64,000 nt of DNA from Hyaloscypha bicolor E (Eukaryota; Ascomycota; Leotiomycetes; Helotiales; Hyaloscyphaceae). The notes below the pieces were generated by a model, which was given only the letters and a program-made list of their open reading frames with translations, had not been told where the DNA came from and did no database searches. The position numbers and the translations under genes were made by a program. Of this stretch, positions 33,006-44,699 are shown piece by piece. The DNA lies in contig NW_020194637.1 in NCBI RefSeq assembly GCF_002865645.1, positions 310,001 to 374,000 on the forward strand. Reading direction: 5' to 3'. Position 1 is the first letter of the stretch; every line of letters starts with the position of its first letter.

Positions 33006-33415
33006 ATTCATAATGCGGGTCAGTACGAGTAATTGACACAATTCCTTCAATTTACCACCATGAGCCTTGAGGTTCAATCACTCCACTGCACCGAGCTCTC
33101 CAAGAATGCGAGTATGGAGGCAGTACGTCATTGGGGGAAAGTCTCTGCGATTTGAGGACATCGATGGAGTGCCGAACCCTGGGGGACCAATCGGGAACTG
33201 AGCGGAAATTTAATCCCGCTTTTCCATATGTATGGCCGCATTTCCATGTTCCATACTCTAACACTGGGAGACGACCAATCACTAGTAAAGCAGATGACAA
33301 ATGGTCACAGTTCGTTGGTTTTATAATTGCAGAACTTCAATGGTTCTTGAAGTCTCTTCTGTCACCATCCCCACTCTCCCGAACTTGAGATCACTTCAAT
33401 TGAATTTTCTTAAAA
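33006..33415. promoter_or_regulatory. Promoter region of the epimerase-like gene
   Basis: The 410 bp between the regulator pseudogene and the epimerase-like gene contain one AATCCCGC octamer at 33212-33219, about 200 bp before the start. This is the octamer of the 24-bp motif. Nothing else is seen. Confidence 0.4.
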
Positions 33416-34580
33416 ATGGCAGCCAAGAAGGTCTTTATGTCAGTCTATTCCACTTAAATTGCCGTGTCGGGGCTGACATTATTCAGAACGGGAGCAACTG
33501 GTTTCATCGGTGGCAGCGTCTTGAATAAGCTTCTCGAGAAACACCCCCAACTTGAGATCACAGCCCTTCTACGCAGTCCTTCTTCAGCATTTTCTGCCAA
33601 ATACAGCTCAGTTGAAGGGGTCAAGGGCTCATTTGACGATTTCGGAATCATTGAAAAGGCAGCACATGAAGCAGACATTGTAATTCGTAGGCTCTCTCCA
33701 TTCCTGCAGCTTCGGGTTTGCTGACTCGGCCATAGATACTGGTGACATTAGTCATCCGGGATGCGCCAAAGCCATTCTCTCCGGACTGAACAAGCGAACA
33801 GAAGAAAGCTTCTTGATTCACCTAACCGGAACTGGATGTATCTCCGATGAGCGCGAGCAGACGTGGGAAGGAAAATACAATCCGCATGTATGGGACGATG
33901 TCAAAGAAATCAACGAGATTTACGACCTCCCCGAGACGGCGCAGCATCATGTCATCGATCAGTGGATTATGGATGCCAGCAACGAGAAACTGAAAACTGT
34001 GATTATCTGTCCACCTGATATATACGGCCAGAGTTCGACCATTGGCAATCGGGCGACATTTCTGGTTCCGGATTATGTTGAGGCAATTATCAAGCACAAA
34101 GAATCCTTTTATCTAGGTTCTGGAGAGAACATCCGCGGTGTTACACATATCGATGATGTAGTGGATCTCTTCTTACTGATTTTGGCGAAACAACTCGAAG
34201 GCCGGAAAGAATTGGACTATGGTAGACAGGTTTGTGGGCGCTCAAAAGTGGGCGTTACTGAAATATGCTGATCAAGGGCGAAGGGATTCTATTTTGCAGT
34301 CTCGGATGGCATTCCGTGGAAGAACGCAGCCGAAAAGATCAATGAGCTGGGTCAACATCAGGGCTGGCTGCCCAAAGGAACGAAAGCAGTGTCTTGGAAT
34401 GAGAGTCAACTGGCGGCTTTGCTACCAAGCGATCCTGGCCGAGTCCTGTACCTATGGGGCTCTAATAGCAGAGCTGAATCTTCGAGAGCGAAGAAATTGG
34501 GTTGGAGACCACATGGACCGAGTTTCTGGGAGGCTCTTCCTGAGGACTGTAAAGTAGCTGCGGAGAAGTTGAAGGTTTAA
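33416..34580 (+). CDS. NAD(P)-dependent epimerase/dehydratase-like (extended SDR), 337 aa
   Basis: Exons are 33416-33438, 33487-33686, 33736-34229 and 34284-34580 (1014 nt). The N-terminal Rossmann motif is split by intron 1 and reads TGATGFIGG (residues 9-17). It is followed by ADIVIHTGDISHPGCAKAILSGL, LIHLTGTG, VIICPPDIYGQSS and GVTHIDDVVDLFLLI, the usual order of atypical or extended SDRs of the NmrA/epimerase kind. A C-terminal part with SWNESQLAALL and RAKKLGWRP closes the fold. I do not see a clear YxxxK catalytic pair, so it may be a reductase of unusual type or a redox-sensing protein. Intron acceptors at 33735 and 34283 were chosen for frame and for continuity with the family pattern. 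Same strand as porter, regulator and SDR. Confidence 0.82.
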
Positions 34581-35953
34581 GCAAAATGTCATGGTGAGTT
34601 CAGCGGTTGACAACTCGACATGAAAGTCAGGGTTCAAGGAAGATCAATTTATACAGAAACGATGTTTTGAGGTTTGGCTATGAACCTGATTTGGAGGAAT
34701 GGGCTCTGTATGAGAGATCATCCAATGATAGATGACTAAAAGCTTGAGCAGCAAATGCAATTAAGACTTCCACTTATTATTGGTTTCCCGCTGAAATAAT
34801 TTAGCCTACACGCACAGAGATAAAATTCGAAATGAATAATAGATATCGAGGGGCGTAAGAGTGCATTAAATAACATATTGCCTAGATAAGAGTTGGAAAT
34901 GATGTGAATGGGGGCTGTGATTGTGAAGTGTTAAGAGCGAACTTCAGCCTTGGTGATTTCATTATAGTGTGAATGACCTGATATAGTGTGTACTGTGTAG
35001 GGTTTACATCTTCTCTTTCTAACGTATCCATCGCCTAAAACCATGGCAGTACATTTCCAAGTATATATTTACGCATCTCCAATTTTCCTTTAATCTCTTG
35101 CACTTGGAAATTCTCAGATATACTTATTTAGGCATACTGTGTAATTCTAGGCGCAATTCTTAGCTCCGGGGCTAACTACTCGACATCCCGCATTTCCGCA
35201 ATCCCGCAATACCGCCAATGAGAAACAGAGACGGCAGCATATGTTTTGAGAACAATGTGAACCCCGGCCGAGCGAAACTACAGGAGGTCAAAAACGAGTA
35301 AATTAGAAGTCATGTTCACGTGCTGCCCACGGAATTGTTGGAGCTACAGTTGATCCACCCAAACATTCCGATAGCTCACAACACTTCGAAATTTCAAAAC
35401 AACCACTAGACTTCTACCCTCTAGAACTTTAGACGTAATATCAATCTGTATCCTTTGCTCCAAAACTGTTGTGATCAACAAATGTATTGCTAAGAAATTG
35501 TTGAACTTGGAAGTGTTACCACTAACTCTTTGGGGTTTAAGCATAGTCTTCAAGGAATCTAGAGAGAACATAATACACCCACGTTGCCCCATGGTCACCA
35601 CATGCGTTACACAACAATAGTTCGACTATAAATTGCGCAGTTATTTGCTATTCTTTCTACCAGCCGTACCACAGACTAACTTAATGCGGAGTACGTCAAT
35701 AACGCTTCCGGCATTCCTATTCCCGCAAAATTCCCAGACCGGAGATGAACCTGCAATGACGATCCCTTGTTGCCCGCCCCTTCCTGCTTTTCGGGTTTTA
35801 CAGCAAATTGCCTCGATCTGTCAATTAGTGCCTATTGTATGTATGTATTATTTTCTGCCAAAACTCACTCCATCTATAATCGAATGAACCATGCACTTCA
35901 CACAGCTAGAAAATAAATCATTGTTCAAGCTTCCTGAAAACACCTCAAACAGA
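34581..35953. other. Intergenic region upstream of the SDR gene
   Basis: 1.4 kb without a supported gene. It contains the second copy of the 24-bp motif (35192-35215). An ATTCCCGCAAAATTCCC stretch near 35720 repeats part of its core. The 85-codon minus frame at 35344-35601 has no motif. Confidence 0.5.
35192..35215 (+). promoter_or_regulatory. 24-bp motif, tandem AATCCCGC (copy 2)
   Basis: It matches the copy at 26624-26647 except one position, where the last octamer reads AATACCGC. It lies about 740 bp upstream of the SDR start in the same orientation as copy 1. Zn2Cys6-type binding is inferred only from the repeated CCG. Confidence 0.5.
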
Positions 35954-36845
35954 ATGGGAATCCAGGGGGAGCCGATCGTTTCAACAACAAGTGCCCTAGG
36001 CGTGCCAGGCTTTGCACTCGTTACTGGTGCCGCATCTGGAATTGGTCGAGCTATCGTCCACCTCCTTGCCAGAGAAGGGTGTGCCGGCATTGCACTCGCA
36101 GACATCAATCTCGCCAGTGCACAAGCTGTGCAAGCCGAATTAGAATCCTCATCTCCAAACCCTAAATTCAAATGCGTGGCTATGCGAGTAGACGTACAGG
36201 ATGAGGAGTCCATCATCGCTATGGTGAAAGAGACGGTGGCAGCATTCAGCAGGATAGACTATGCTGTTAATTGTGCCGGTATTGGGATGAAGAAGCCACT
36301 TGCGGATACGGAGCTGCAGGATTGGAATCGAATGGTTGGGATTAATATGACGGGTGTCTTCCTATGCTTGAAGGCAGAAGTTAAGCAGATGATGTCTCAA
36401 CAATCTTTGACTACTGATCGGTAAGCTATACCTGCGTTGTAAATTTGAATTTGTTCTGAAAAATATGACAAATAGTGCATACGCGCCACTTCAAAGAGGT
36501 GCAATCGTCAACATCGCCTCCCTTGCTGCCATCAACGGCCTTCGCCATTCAGGTGCCTATACGGCAGCAAAGCACGGCGTAGCAGGGATAACTCGAACGG
36601 CCGCTCTTGACTATCCCGAGATCAAGTGCAATGCAATTGTGCCCGGGTACATCAAAACCCCTTTAACGGACGCCCCTGGAGAGATGCGTACGAACGCTCT
36701 GATCAAGGTCAATGACTGGACTCCCATGCAGCGATTCGGGCTTCCTGAGGAGATCGCAGAGGGTGTGGTATGGCTTTTAGGTTATCGAAGTAACTTCGTG
36801 CATGGAAGTTGTCTTGTGATGGACGGTGGATATCTGACACATTAG
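35954..36845 (+). CDS. Classical short-chain dehydrogenase/reductase, 278 aa
   Basis: Exons are 35954-36420 and 36476-36845. The start at 35954 gives MGIQGEPIVS and a normal family length; an in-frame ATG at 35891 would add 21 residues. Marks: cofactor site TGAASGIG (24-31), NCAG (106-109), active-site Asn131, Ser171 (NIAS), Tyr184 and Lys188 (YTAAK), and PGYIKTPL after the active site. It ends with a FVHGSCLVMDGGYLTH-type C-terminus. It oxidises an alcohol or reduces a ketone with NAD(P). Asp50 after the second strand suggests NAD(H) preference. It is the last gene of the group beginning with the aldo-keto reductase. Confidence 0.9.
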
Positions 36846-38119
36846 AAGTCATTCAATTTAAATAGTAGAACCCTGCATGGCCTTTCCCGTACAGTACAAA
36901 ACACCAAGTCCACTATTCCTATGCGTTCAAAGCTTAGTAAGAACATCCTGAGTATGAGTTTATAGCTCCTCAGCCATCTTGTGCTCGTCACGGTCTCGTC
37001 CAACCGATCGTTGCTCAACCACCTGATGGGTATGTAGTATTCTCCATTTGCCAGATTATCTTTCTTTGTGCTTGCCGCGGCCTAGAGCTGGCTGAGACTG
37101 CCATGCTTCACCTCCATGAATGAAACGCCTAAGAATAAGAAAATAATCTTCATCACGATTTCATGACCGAATGATATAGTGGTCATGAGATCAGTGTAAC
37201 TTGCCTCGGGGTGCATTATGAGAACCCAGCCTCGCAATATTACGGCACTGAGATTTGCAACTGAGTAGCTTTCCCCAGAGTTGATGGCGAACTTCGGTTT
37301 TGTTCGAGAACGCCACAAAACTTTTTTTATTTTATATTTTATCTATGCTTAAGGTATTAAATACCGCGGTTCCGATATGGAGTGGCCGATGCCATGTGTT
37401 TTCACTGAGTATAAAAGCTCTTGGAGCCGGTCTGCCTCCCAAGGAAGCCTTTATACGGGAGAAGAAAGAAACAATTCTGAACAAAGGAGTCCGAGATCGA
37501 GCTCTTGGAGCAAACTATGGCAAACTGATCCAAGTCATGCCGGAGTCCCAGCGCGAGGAGCTACTATTGGTCCGAGAGAGGACAAGAACGACGATATAGT
37601 AAGCAGTGGGATATAGTAAGAGGTGGATGAGCTAAAGAAGGCACGAGAGAACTGTTTGAATGGCTTGATAGTCAGGAGAGCTCAAATTGGATAGCTCAAT
37701 GTCGATTTGACAGGATTGAAGAGCGCGTTGCCAGAGTTTGCGTAAGCGTGGATGAAGTTGGCGAATAGTTGCTTTGAACGACAACTGCACTGGAAACTTG
37801 CCTAAACTCAGGTCTCAAATATTATACTATCTCAAAACTTCAATTCTGTAGAATATATGGAGGATCGGAAATGGGGTCTTCTCTCTCGGATACAATCAGT
37901 CTTCGTCCTCTGTAAATCCACAAGATTATACACAGCTCCTTCTCTAAAGTCCTCTTATACGTCCACCTTCCAACAATCATCTTTTGCCACTCCGAAACCA
38001 TCATAAGGGTCTCATTTCTTCCTCGACACCTCACTTTGCATTACTATATCCATCAGGAAACTCATATAAAAGACCACCCCATCCTCTTCCCCGCAAACCA
38101 CTTTCTCTCCTCATCAAGA
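36846..38119. other. Intergenic region, no gene recognised
   Basis: Frames at 37300-37616 have a plausible but unrecognised charged composition (KKETILNKGV..., MPESQREELL) and no clear start or splice pattern. They could be a decayed gene. Nothing firm is seen. Confidence 0.4.
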
Positions 38120-38302
38120 ATGTACTCTATCACCCAGAAAGTGACCGACAGCAAGCCTCACGAGAAGTCTACCAAGCTGCCGAAATCAACGCACCAGTCT
38201 ACCTTGCTCCAAAAGACTCTCGGGAAAAGAGTGGAAAATGCTTTCACAAAAACTGAAAGGCATCGTAAGCGCCATTATTCCTCGTCTGATGATGCCAAGT
38301 GA
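38120..38302 (+). CDS. Possible small basic protein, 60 aa
   Basis: A short frame starting MYSITQKVTDSKPHEKSTK and ending HYSSSDDAK. What favours it is the upstream layout: CATATAAAAG at about 38063, a CT-rich leader (CTCTTCCCC, TTTCTCTCC), then TCATCAAGAATG, a usual fungal core promoter and start. The product is rich in Lys, Ser, Thr and His with no hydrophobic segment, so it would be disordered. No family is recognised. The same frame stays open 28 codons upstream. It could be a chance frame. Confidence 0.3.
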   Translation: MYSITQKVTDSKPHEKSTKLPKSTHQSTLLQKTLGKRVENAFTKTERHRKRHYSSSDDAK

Positions 38303-39640
38303 GGTTCCGTTGACCTCACAGCGCTGAAGTTTTCAGGGTCGAAAGGCGTTCGCCCTTTCCAACCAACCGGAGCCGAGAGCCGATCACGAATGGTTGATCT
38401 CATGCCAAAACGATGCACTATCAATCTTTCGGTTTATTTCTCCAACGAAGATTTTTCCCCGTCAAACAGAGCACTCTAGTAGATTCGAAGACGCAAAATT
38501 GAAACAGCAAGCTACATTAAGGCTGGAGTAAGCCGTTGGAACAGCTAATCACGAAACACACCAAGTTCTTTATTCTTAAAGAAAAGAAAATCACGCTGTT
38601 GTTTGTGTAGATGCATAAAAGGAGATGGAGTAGCGGCGCCGGGCCCCGTCTGGGACTTTTCGGCCCATCGCGTTGAACAAGAGAAATGCTCCTGACAGCT
38701 ACCGGTAACTCATTCTCGGAGTCGATGGCATAACTCAGATACTTCTCGACTGTCACTTCAATGCGTTCGGTGATCAAATAATCGTTGACAGCTAGGGCTG
38801 CTGTCATAGGGTACACTCCCCTGCGTCAGGTAGCAACTCTGTTTTCCAGATCTCGCAGACTTTTGTTTGGCAATGCCGTGTGAGCCGTTCGTCTCGAACG
38901 CAAACTGAGGGTTTGTCTGTCCCCAAAATACTGCACGGAGTTTGAAATGGCCCAGGCAAAAGGAAAGCCGAAACAAAAACATACAACAGCAGGTATTCGC
39001 TGGTGGTCACCCACCCAACTACTAATCTGCCGATCTGAGGCTTGTGTATGGCAGAGCGGACGGGATGCCCATTTCTCCTCAGTCTATGGTCGTATGTGAC
39101 GGTAAAGCTGCTATTTGACAATATAGCCTACATAAAGCTCAAATTTCAACAAAATCCGAAGATCAATACAGAAATCCAGCAAATTCGACGATACCTCAGC
39201 ACCAGATCGGATCGTCAATACAGTGATTAGGTTTCAAGACCTTAGAACCGATATTTGCGAATACCGCTTTTTCCCCTGTGTAATCGATCGAAAACTCAAA
39301 AGCCACTGCTTAAATAATTTATCAGCTGGCGACCTGCGCAAGAGCGAGATCGAGGAAAATCAAGGCAACGCAAGCGTTAGCGTCCTCTTGCGACGTGCTC
39401 CACAACTTTTGAGCTAAGCGGAACCAGGTGCCGAATGGGGCCTAGTCTGTAGGGACAGGTACAGCGTACTGCATGGTTGAAAATACAGACAGAAACTGGA
39501 ACCCGCATATCTACGCCACACTCGAAATTTCCAGACCAGCCATAAGGATCAGAAGACCAAGCGATTTTCGAATCTGGTTTTCGACCTTCAATGTCTGATT
39601 TGTGGTACGTGCGCACCCCACCAAAAATCGCCTGTAACTA
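38303..39640. other. Intergenic region bordering the AT-rich block
   Basis: Normal base composition and overlapping short frames on both strands without motifs. The change to AT-rich DNA is abrupt near 39640, just after GCATTCTGCGGGC. Confidence 0.5.
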
Positions 39641-42600
39641 AAATACCGCATTCTGCGGGCACAATTACTATTATACTCGTATATATAACTTATATAGAGA
39701 TAGCCAAAATAAAGTTATTTATAGTTACTAAATATACCGATATTTATATTTATCTTTGCTATAATATCTCTAGTACTTCCTCTGCCTCTATTCCTGCCTC
39801 TATTTCCCCTTTTTAACTACTATTAACTCCTCTTTAACTTATATAATCCGTATAGTAGATCCTATAGATTATAAGATATATTTTCTTTATTATTATTATC
39901 TTTACTATTATCTCTTATAATATTCGAAATATCTCTATCTTTATTATCCTCTTTATTCTTATTTTTACTCTTTTCCTCTTTCTCTCTCTTTTCCTTTATT
40001 AGTCTCTTTACTTTATTACTTTATTTCGAGGGTATTTATAGTTTTAAAGATTAAGGTTTTATAGAGGCTAACTTAGAAAAAGCTAGATCTTTTAGTACTA
40101 TATTAAGGCAGTATGAGATATATATTCTACTATTATTATTATATCTGTAATTATAATAGATTTAATTAAATTTGCCTTAAACTTATATATATTTCTGCTA
40201 TAGGCCTTTAGGGTTCTTTTTTATATAATTAATATAAGATATAGATACTAAATAGCCTCGAGTTTAACTATATACTACCTCTAGATTTACTATAATTTTC
40301 GGATTATCTAAGTTAGCTAACTTCTTTCTAAAATAAAACTTTATATTTCAAACCTCTAGTATTTTATAGATATTTTTTATAACTTGTATTATCTTATTAG
40401 AGATATTAAAAAGCTTGAAATAGTACTATTTATTAGTAGTAATAGAAGAAAGCTATAAGGTATTTAAGAAAAAAAAGAAGTTTAGTAGATTTAATAAATT
40501 ATTATTCTAGCCTTTTATATAAGAAGAATATAACTTATTACTTCTCTATAATACCTCGAATCTTAAAGCCTTTATATTCGAGCTATATTATATTACTTAT
40601 TTTTACTAGATAAATATAAATTATTAATATTATATATATTATATATATTATATTTCTTCTTTTTCTTTAAGAACTTCTTTAGTAATATAATAAAGAATTA
40701 TATTTACCTTATAGTAAAAAGAAAGGCTTAAATAATACTTAAAAGAAAAAGAAGAAAGGCAAAAAGAAGATTAAATATAGTATTATAATTAAAAGAAAAA
40801 GAATTAGTTAGAAGAAAAAGAAGGCCTTTTTATAATACTTTTTTCCCGAAAAGTAATTGCGAATTCGAAATTACTTTTATATTATAAAGGCCCAAAAAAT
40901 ATAAAAGAACGAATTTATAAATAAATTAGGAGATTAGATTAACTTTTTTAAGCTTTTTTTTTTATAAAGTAATAATAAATTCGCAAATAGAGGTAATAAT
41001 AAAATTAATAAGCTAATTAGAAGATAGAATTAATTTTATAAGTAATAGTATTTGCTATACTAATACTACTTTTATAAAAAGAAACTATAAGATATAATTT
41101 CTGGGCCAAATAAGCAGATTAGATAAACTATATTTATAGGTCTATTACTAATATAATACTAGAGTATAGATAAAGAGTTCCTAGTTAAACCTAAAAAGTA
41201 TAGAATTAGATTAGAAAGCCTAATAATTTTGGAATTATATAAATAGCAAGTTATTTTCTCTAAATTTTATATTAGTTTCTCGGATCTAGAGAATTATATA
41301 ATTATATAATACTAAAAATAATTTTTTTTATATATAAGAAATAAAATATTAGTATTATTTTATAATCTAGATAATATAATATAAAAACAAGACTATTTTT
41401 AATAATTATAATATTATATTTTATATAAATATAAAAGTAGGATTTTTATATTAGTATAAACTAATATTTAAAAACTATATATTTCCTTTTTTTCTTATTC
41501 TTTATTTCTAATTACTATTACTATAACTTATAAACTATATTATATTATAGGAACTAATAGAATTAATTTTTAATTATAGAAATAATATCGAGTTTAAATT
41601 AAAAAGCTTTATTATATTTAAGAGAAAACTCTTTAGAATATTAGATATATTTTATAACTAGAAGGGTTTAATACTAGTAAAACTAGCTATATTATTTAAT
41701 TATAATAATAGAATACTAAACTCTTTCCGAATTAATAATAAATAAAATATAAGATATATTTCTATAATAAAAAGCTAATTGAAATAATATATTATTTCTA
41801 GTATTAGAACTATTTACTTAAATATATATTTCGGATCTTTAATTACAAATTCAATTATTCTAGGCTTAATATATATACCCTAAAAATAATTCGGTATTAT
41901 TATAAGCTTTAGCTAAAACGAAATTAATTTAATACCGAATATATTAATACCTTTAAAAAAGCTAAAGAATTTATCTTTAAGAAACTAAAGAGTAATTAAT
42001 TAATCTAATATAGCTATAGAAGAATATATTACTAGATCCGAAAAAATACTAGTAAATTTATATTCTATAAGAAAATATAGCAGATATTTAGGATATTAGA
42101 TAAAATAAAAGTAAAGATATAAGATAAATATAAGAATCGGAAATATAGGAAATTTACTATTAAGGAGCTAGGTTAATATTAGTTTATAAATAGATATAAT
42201 AAGTTATTTTATTACGGCTTTTAGATCTATAGTATTATTAATATATATTCTCGAATAATAATTAGTATTTTTATTAGTATATTAAATTATATATAAATTA
42301 CTATTCTAAAGTTCTACTTTTTCTATATTAGAGAATAGAATTACTTTCTAAAAAAGTTATAAGCTAATAAAGGCTAGAAAATACTACTTATAATAGTTAT
42401 ATAAGTTAAGCTCCGGTAGTTAGTAAAGAATTACAATTTATTATAGAAAAAGGCCTTTATTTACGGGCCTTTAATAAAGAATTAGTATATTAAAATATAA
42501 TAGAATACCTTAGCTAATAGACTTATAGAAATCTAGAAACGGTTCTTTAAATCTTTTTATAATATAAGTATTTTTAATAGAAAGTTTTACTATAATCTAA

Positions 42601-44190
42601 TTACTATTCGATTTATTTATATAAATATCCTCTATTAATAGATTAATAACTTTATTCTTCTTTATAATATTAGTTTAATTTACTCTTAGTAAGTAAAAGC
42701 TAATTACCTCTAACCTAAAGTTCTAGAAAAGCTATATAATTATTACTAGGGAGTTTGTTATTATAGTATTTCCCTAATAAAAGTAATTAAGTAATTATTT
42801 TCTAAGCTTAAAAAGAAAATTACAGGATATAATTATATAATATATTAAATTCCCGAAATTAAAAAGCTTTATATAATTCTCTTTAAAAATACCGGTATTA
42901 TATATATTATAAATAAGCTTAAAATAGAATTAGATTAAAACTATATTAGAATATATTAGTTCTTTTATTATATTTTTAAACTTTATAAAAAGAGAATTAG
43001 AAAGCTTCTATTTAATATCGAGTTTTCTTATAGGAGAAATAAGTAATTAGAGGTAATTCAAAAGGCAAAATAGAGACTAAAGAATATAATTATAGCGAAT
43101 TAAGGACCAGAAAATATTTAAGAGAACGATTTTAATAATAAAATTTCTATAAATAATAAGAAGTAATATAAGAATAATTTAGGGAATTTAAAAAATAAAA
43201 GAATCTTAAATAACTTATTTAATAACTAATATTTGGGCTATAAAAGTTTATTTATATTAAGCTTTTTAAAAGTAATATTATAGCTATATATAAAGATATA
43301 ATTCCTTTAAATTAATATAAGGAATTATATAATTATATAATTCTATAGAATTAGCTAGCTATAAATATATCCTAAAGCCGGAAACTTATAAAGAGTCTTA
43401 AAGGCTTTAGGATATTCGGACTATTACTAATATTTAATACTTTTTAGAAAAAGAATATAATATATTCTATAATAAGTAACCTATTATAGATTATTTAATC
43501 TTAAAATTAAGTAAGAAATTTAAGGGCTAGGCTTATAATTCAAGTCTTATTAAGGTTATTAAAGTCTTTACTAGCTAGTATTATAGATTTAATATTATTA
43601 TAGGAATTCTATAAGTTTTATTCTAATTTATTTAGAAAGTATATATAATATATCTTCTTATTTATTCCAATATTTATATATAATTCCTAAAAGCCAAATT
43701 ATTATCTAAAAGAGAAATAAAAAGGCTAAACTAATACTTTTAAAAACCGAGGCCTTAATAAATCTATCTAGAAAAGCTTACTAATTCTTCTAAAAATAAC
43801 CCAAAAAAAGTTTAAGTTTATTATATATTATAACTTATATAACCAGAAATAAAGGCTACTTTAATAAGCTAGAAAGAATTTATTATATAGCTTATTTATA
43901 TAATAAAGAATAGGAACTTGAGTTTATTATATGAAATTACTTATATATAAAAACTTTTACTATAAACTTTTTATTTAAATTAATTAGTTAAACTTATTTT
44001 TTAATACTAAGTCTTTATTAGAGTAATTTCCTGTTTCTAGAGGCTTTAAATAAAATAGCTAATAAGTTTCTTAGTTATTAGCTAAGACTTATTAGCTAGA
44101 AAATAGGCTTATAAATAATAAATAAAATTATAAAATAGAACTTCTTTAATTATAATACTAATATATTTTACTATTTTATAAGATAATTAG
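39641..44190. repeat. Unclassified RIP-eroded repeat debris
   Basis: AT-rich, stop-filled sequence. The segment about 40690-41080 is an inverted relative of about 50930-51320, the 3' internal part of the second gypsy element, so at least this piece is a plus-oriented gypsy fragment. The rest (41100-44180) could not be assigned to a family. Confidence 0.6.
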
Positions 44191-44450
44191 TATTATGGTT
44201 ATTATAATATATGGTACTAGTAAGGGTTAGACTAGAGCTAGAGAGATATCTGGTATCTGAGCAAGGTATCTATAGTTACCTAATTATTATATATAACCCC
44301 GAGCTTAAGCTAGTATATGGGCCTATATATAGCTTGCGATTATTTAGATCCGAGGCTCCTTCGGGATCCTCTTCTCTCTTTAGCTTTAAATTATTAAAAT
44401 AGAAATAGTCTAACTATACTTTTTAGACTCTAGATCTTATACTCGTAATA
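44191..44450 (+). repeat. 5' LTR of gypsy element 1
   Basis: 260 bp, matching 50058-50317 over the whole length with scattered transitions (for example TATTATGG against TATTACGG at the start). The 63-codon frame inside is accidental. Confidence 0.88.
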
Positions 44451-44699
44451 TAATTCAAAGCTTGCCTATTTCTTAATCCTATAAAGGATTTAAATAATAC
44501 CTATCTAATTAGTTTTTAATAAGTATAGACATAATATACCGTAGCTATTCCCGAACCGGTTAACTAATATTAGAATAAAAGAAAGCCCTAGAATAACTAG
44601 GCAAGAAAGCCCTGGACCGGCCAGGTAAGTAGATAGGCTAGTAATCTTACTACTAAATAAAGATTTACAAAAAAGTAAGTCCCGGAATAACTAGGCAAG

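Noticed and set aside
44211..44402. 63-codon frame in the AT-rich block
   Set aside because: It lies wholly inside the 5' LTR of gypsy element 1.
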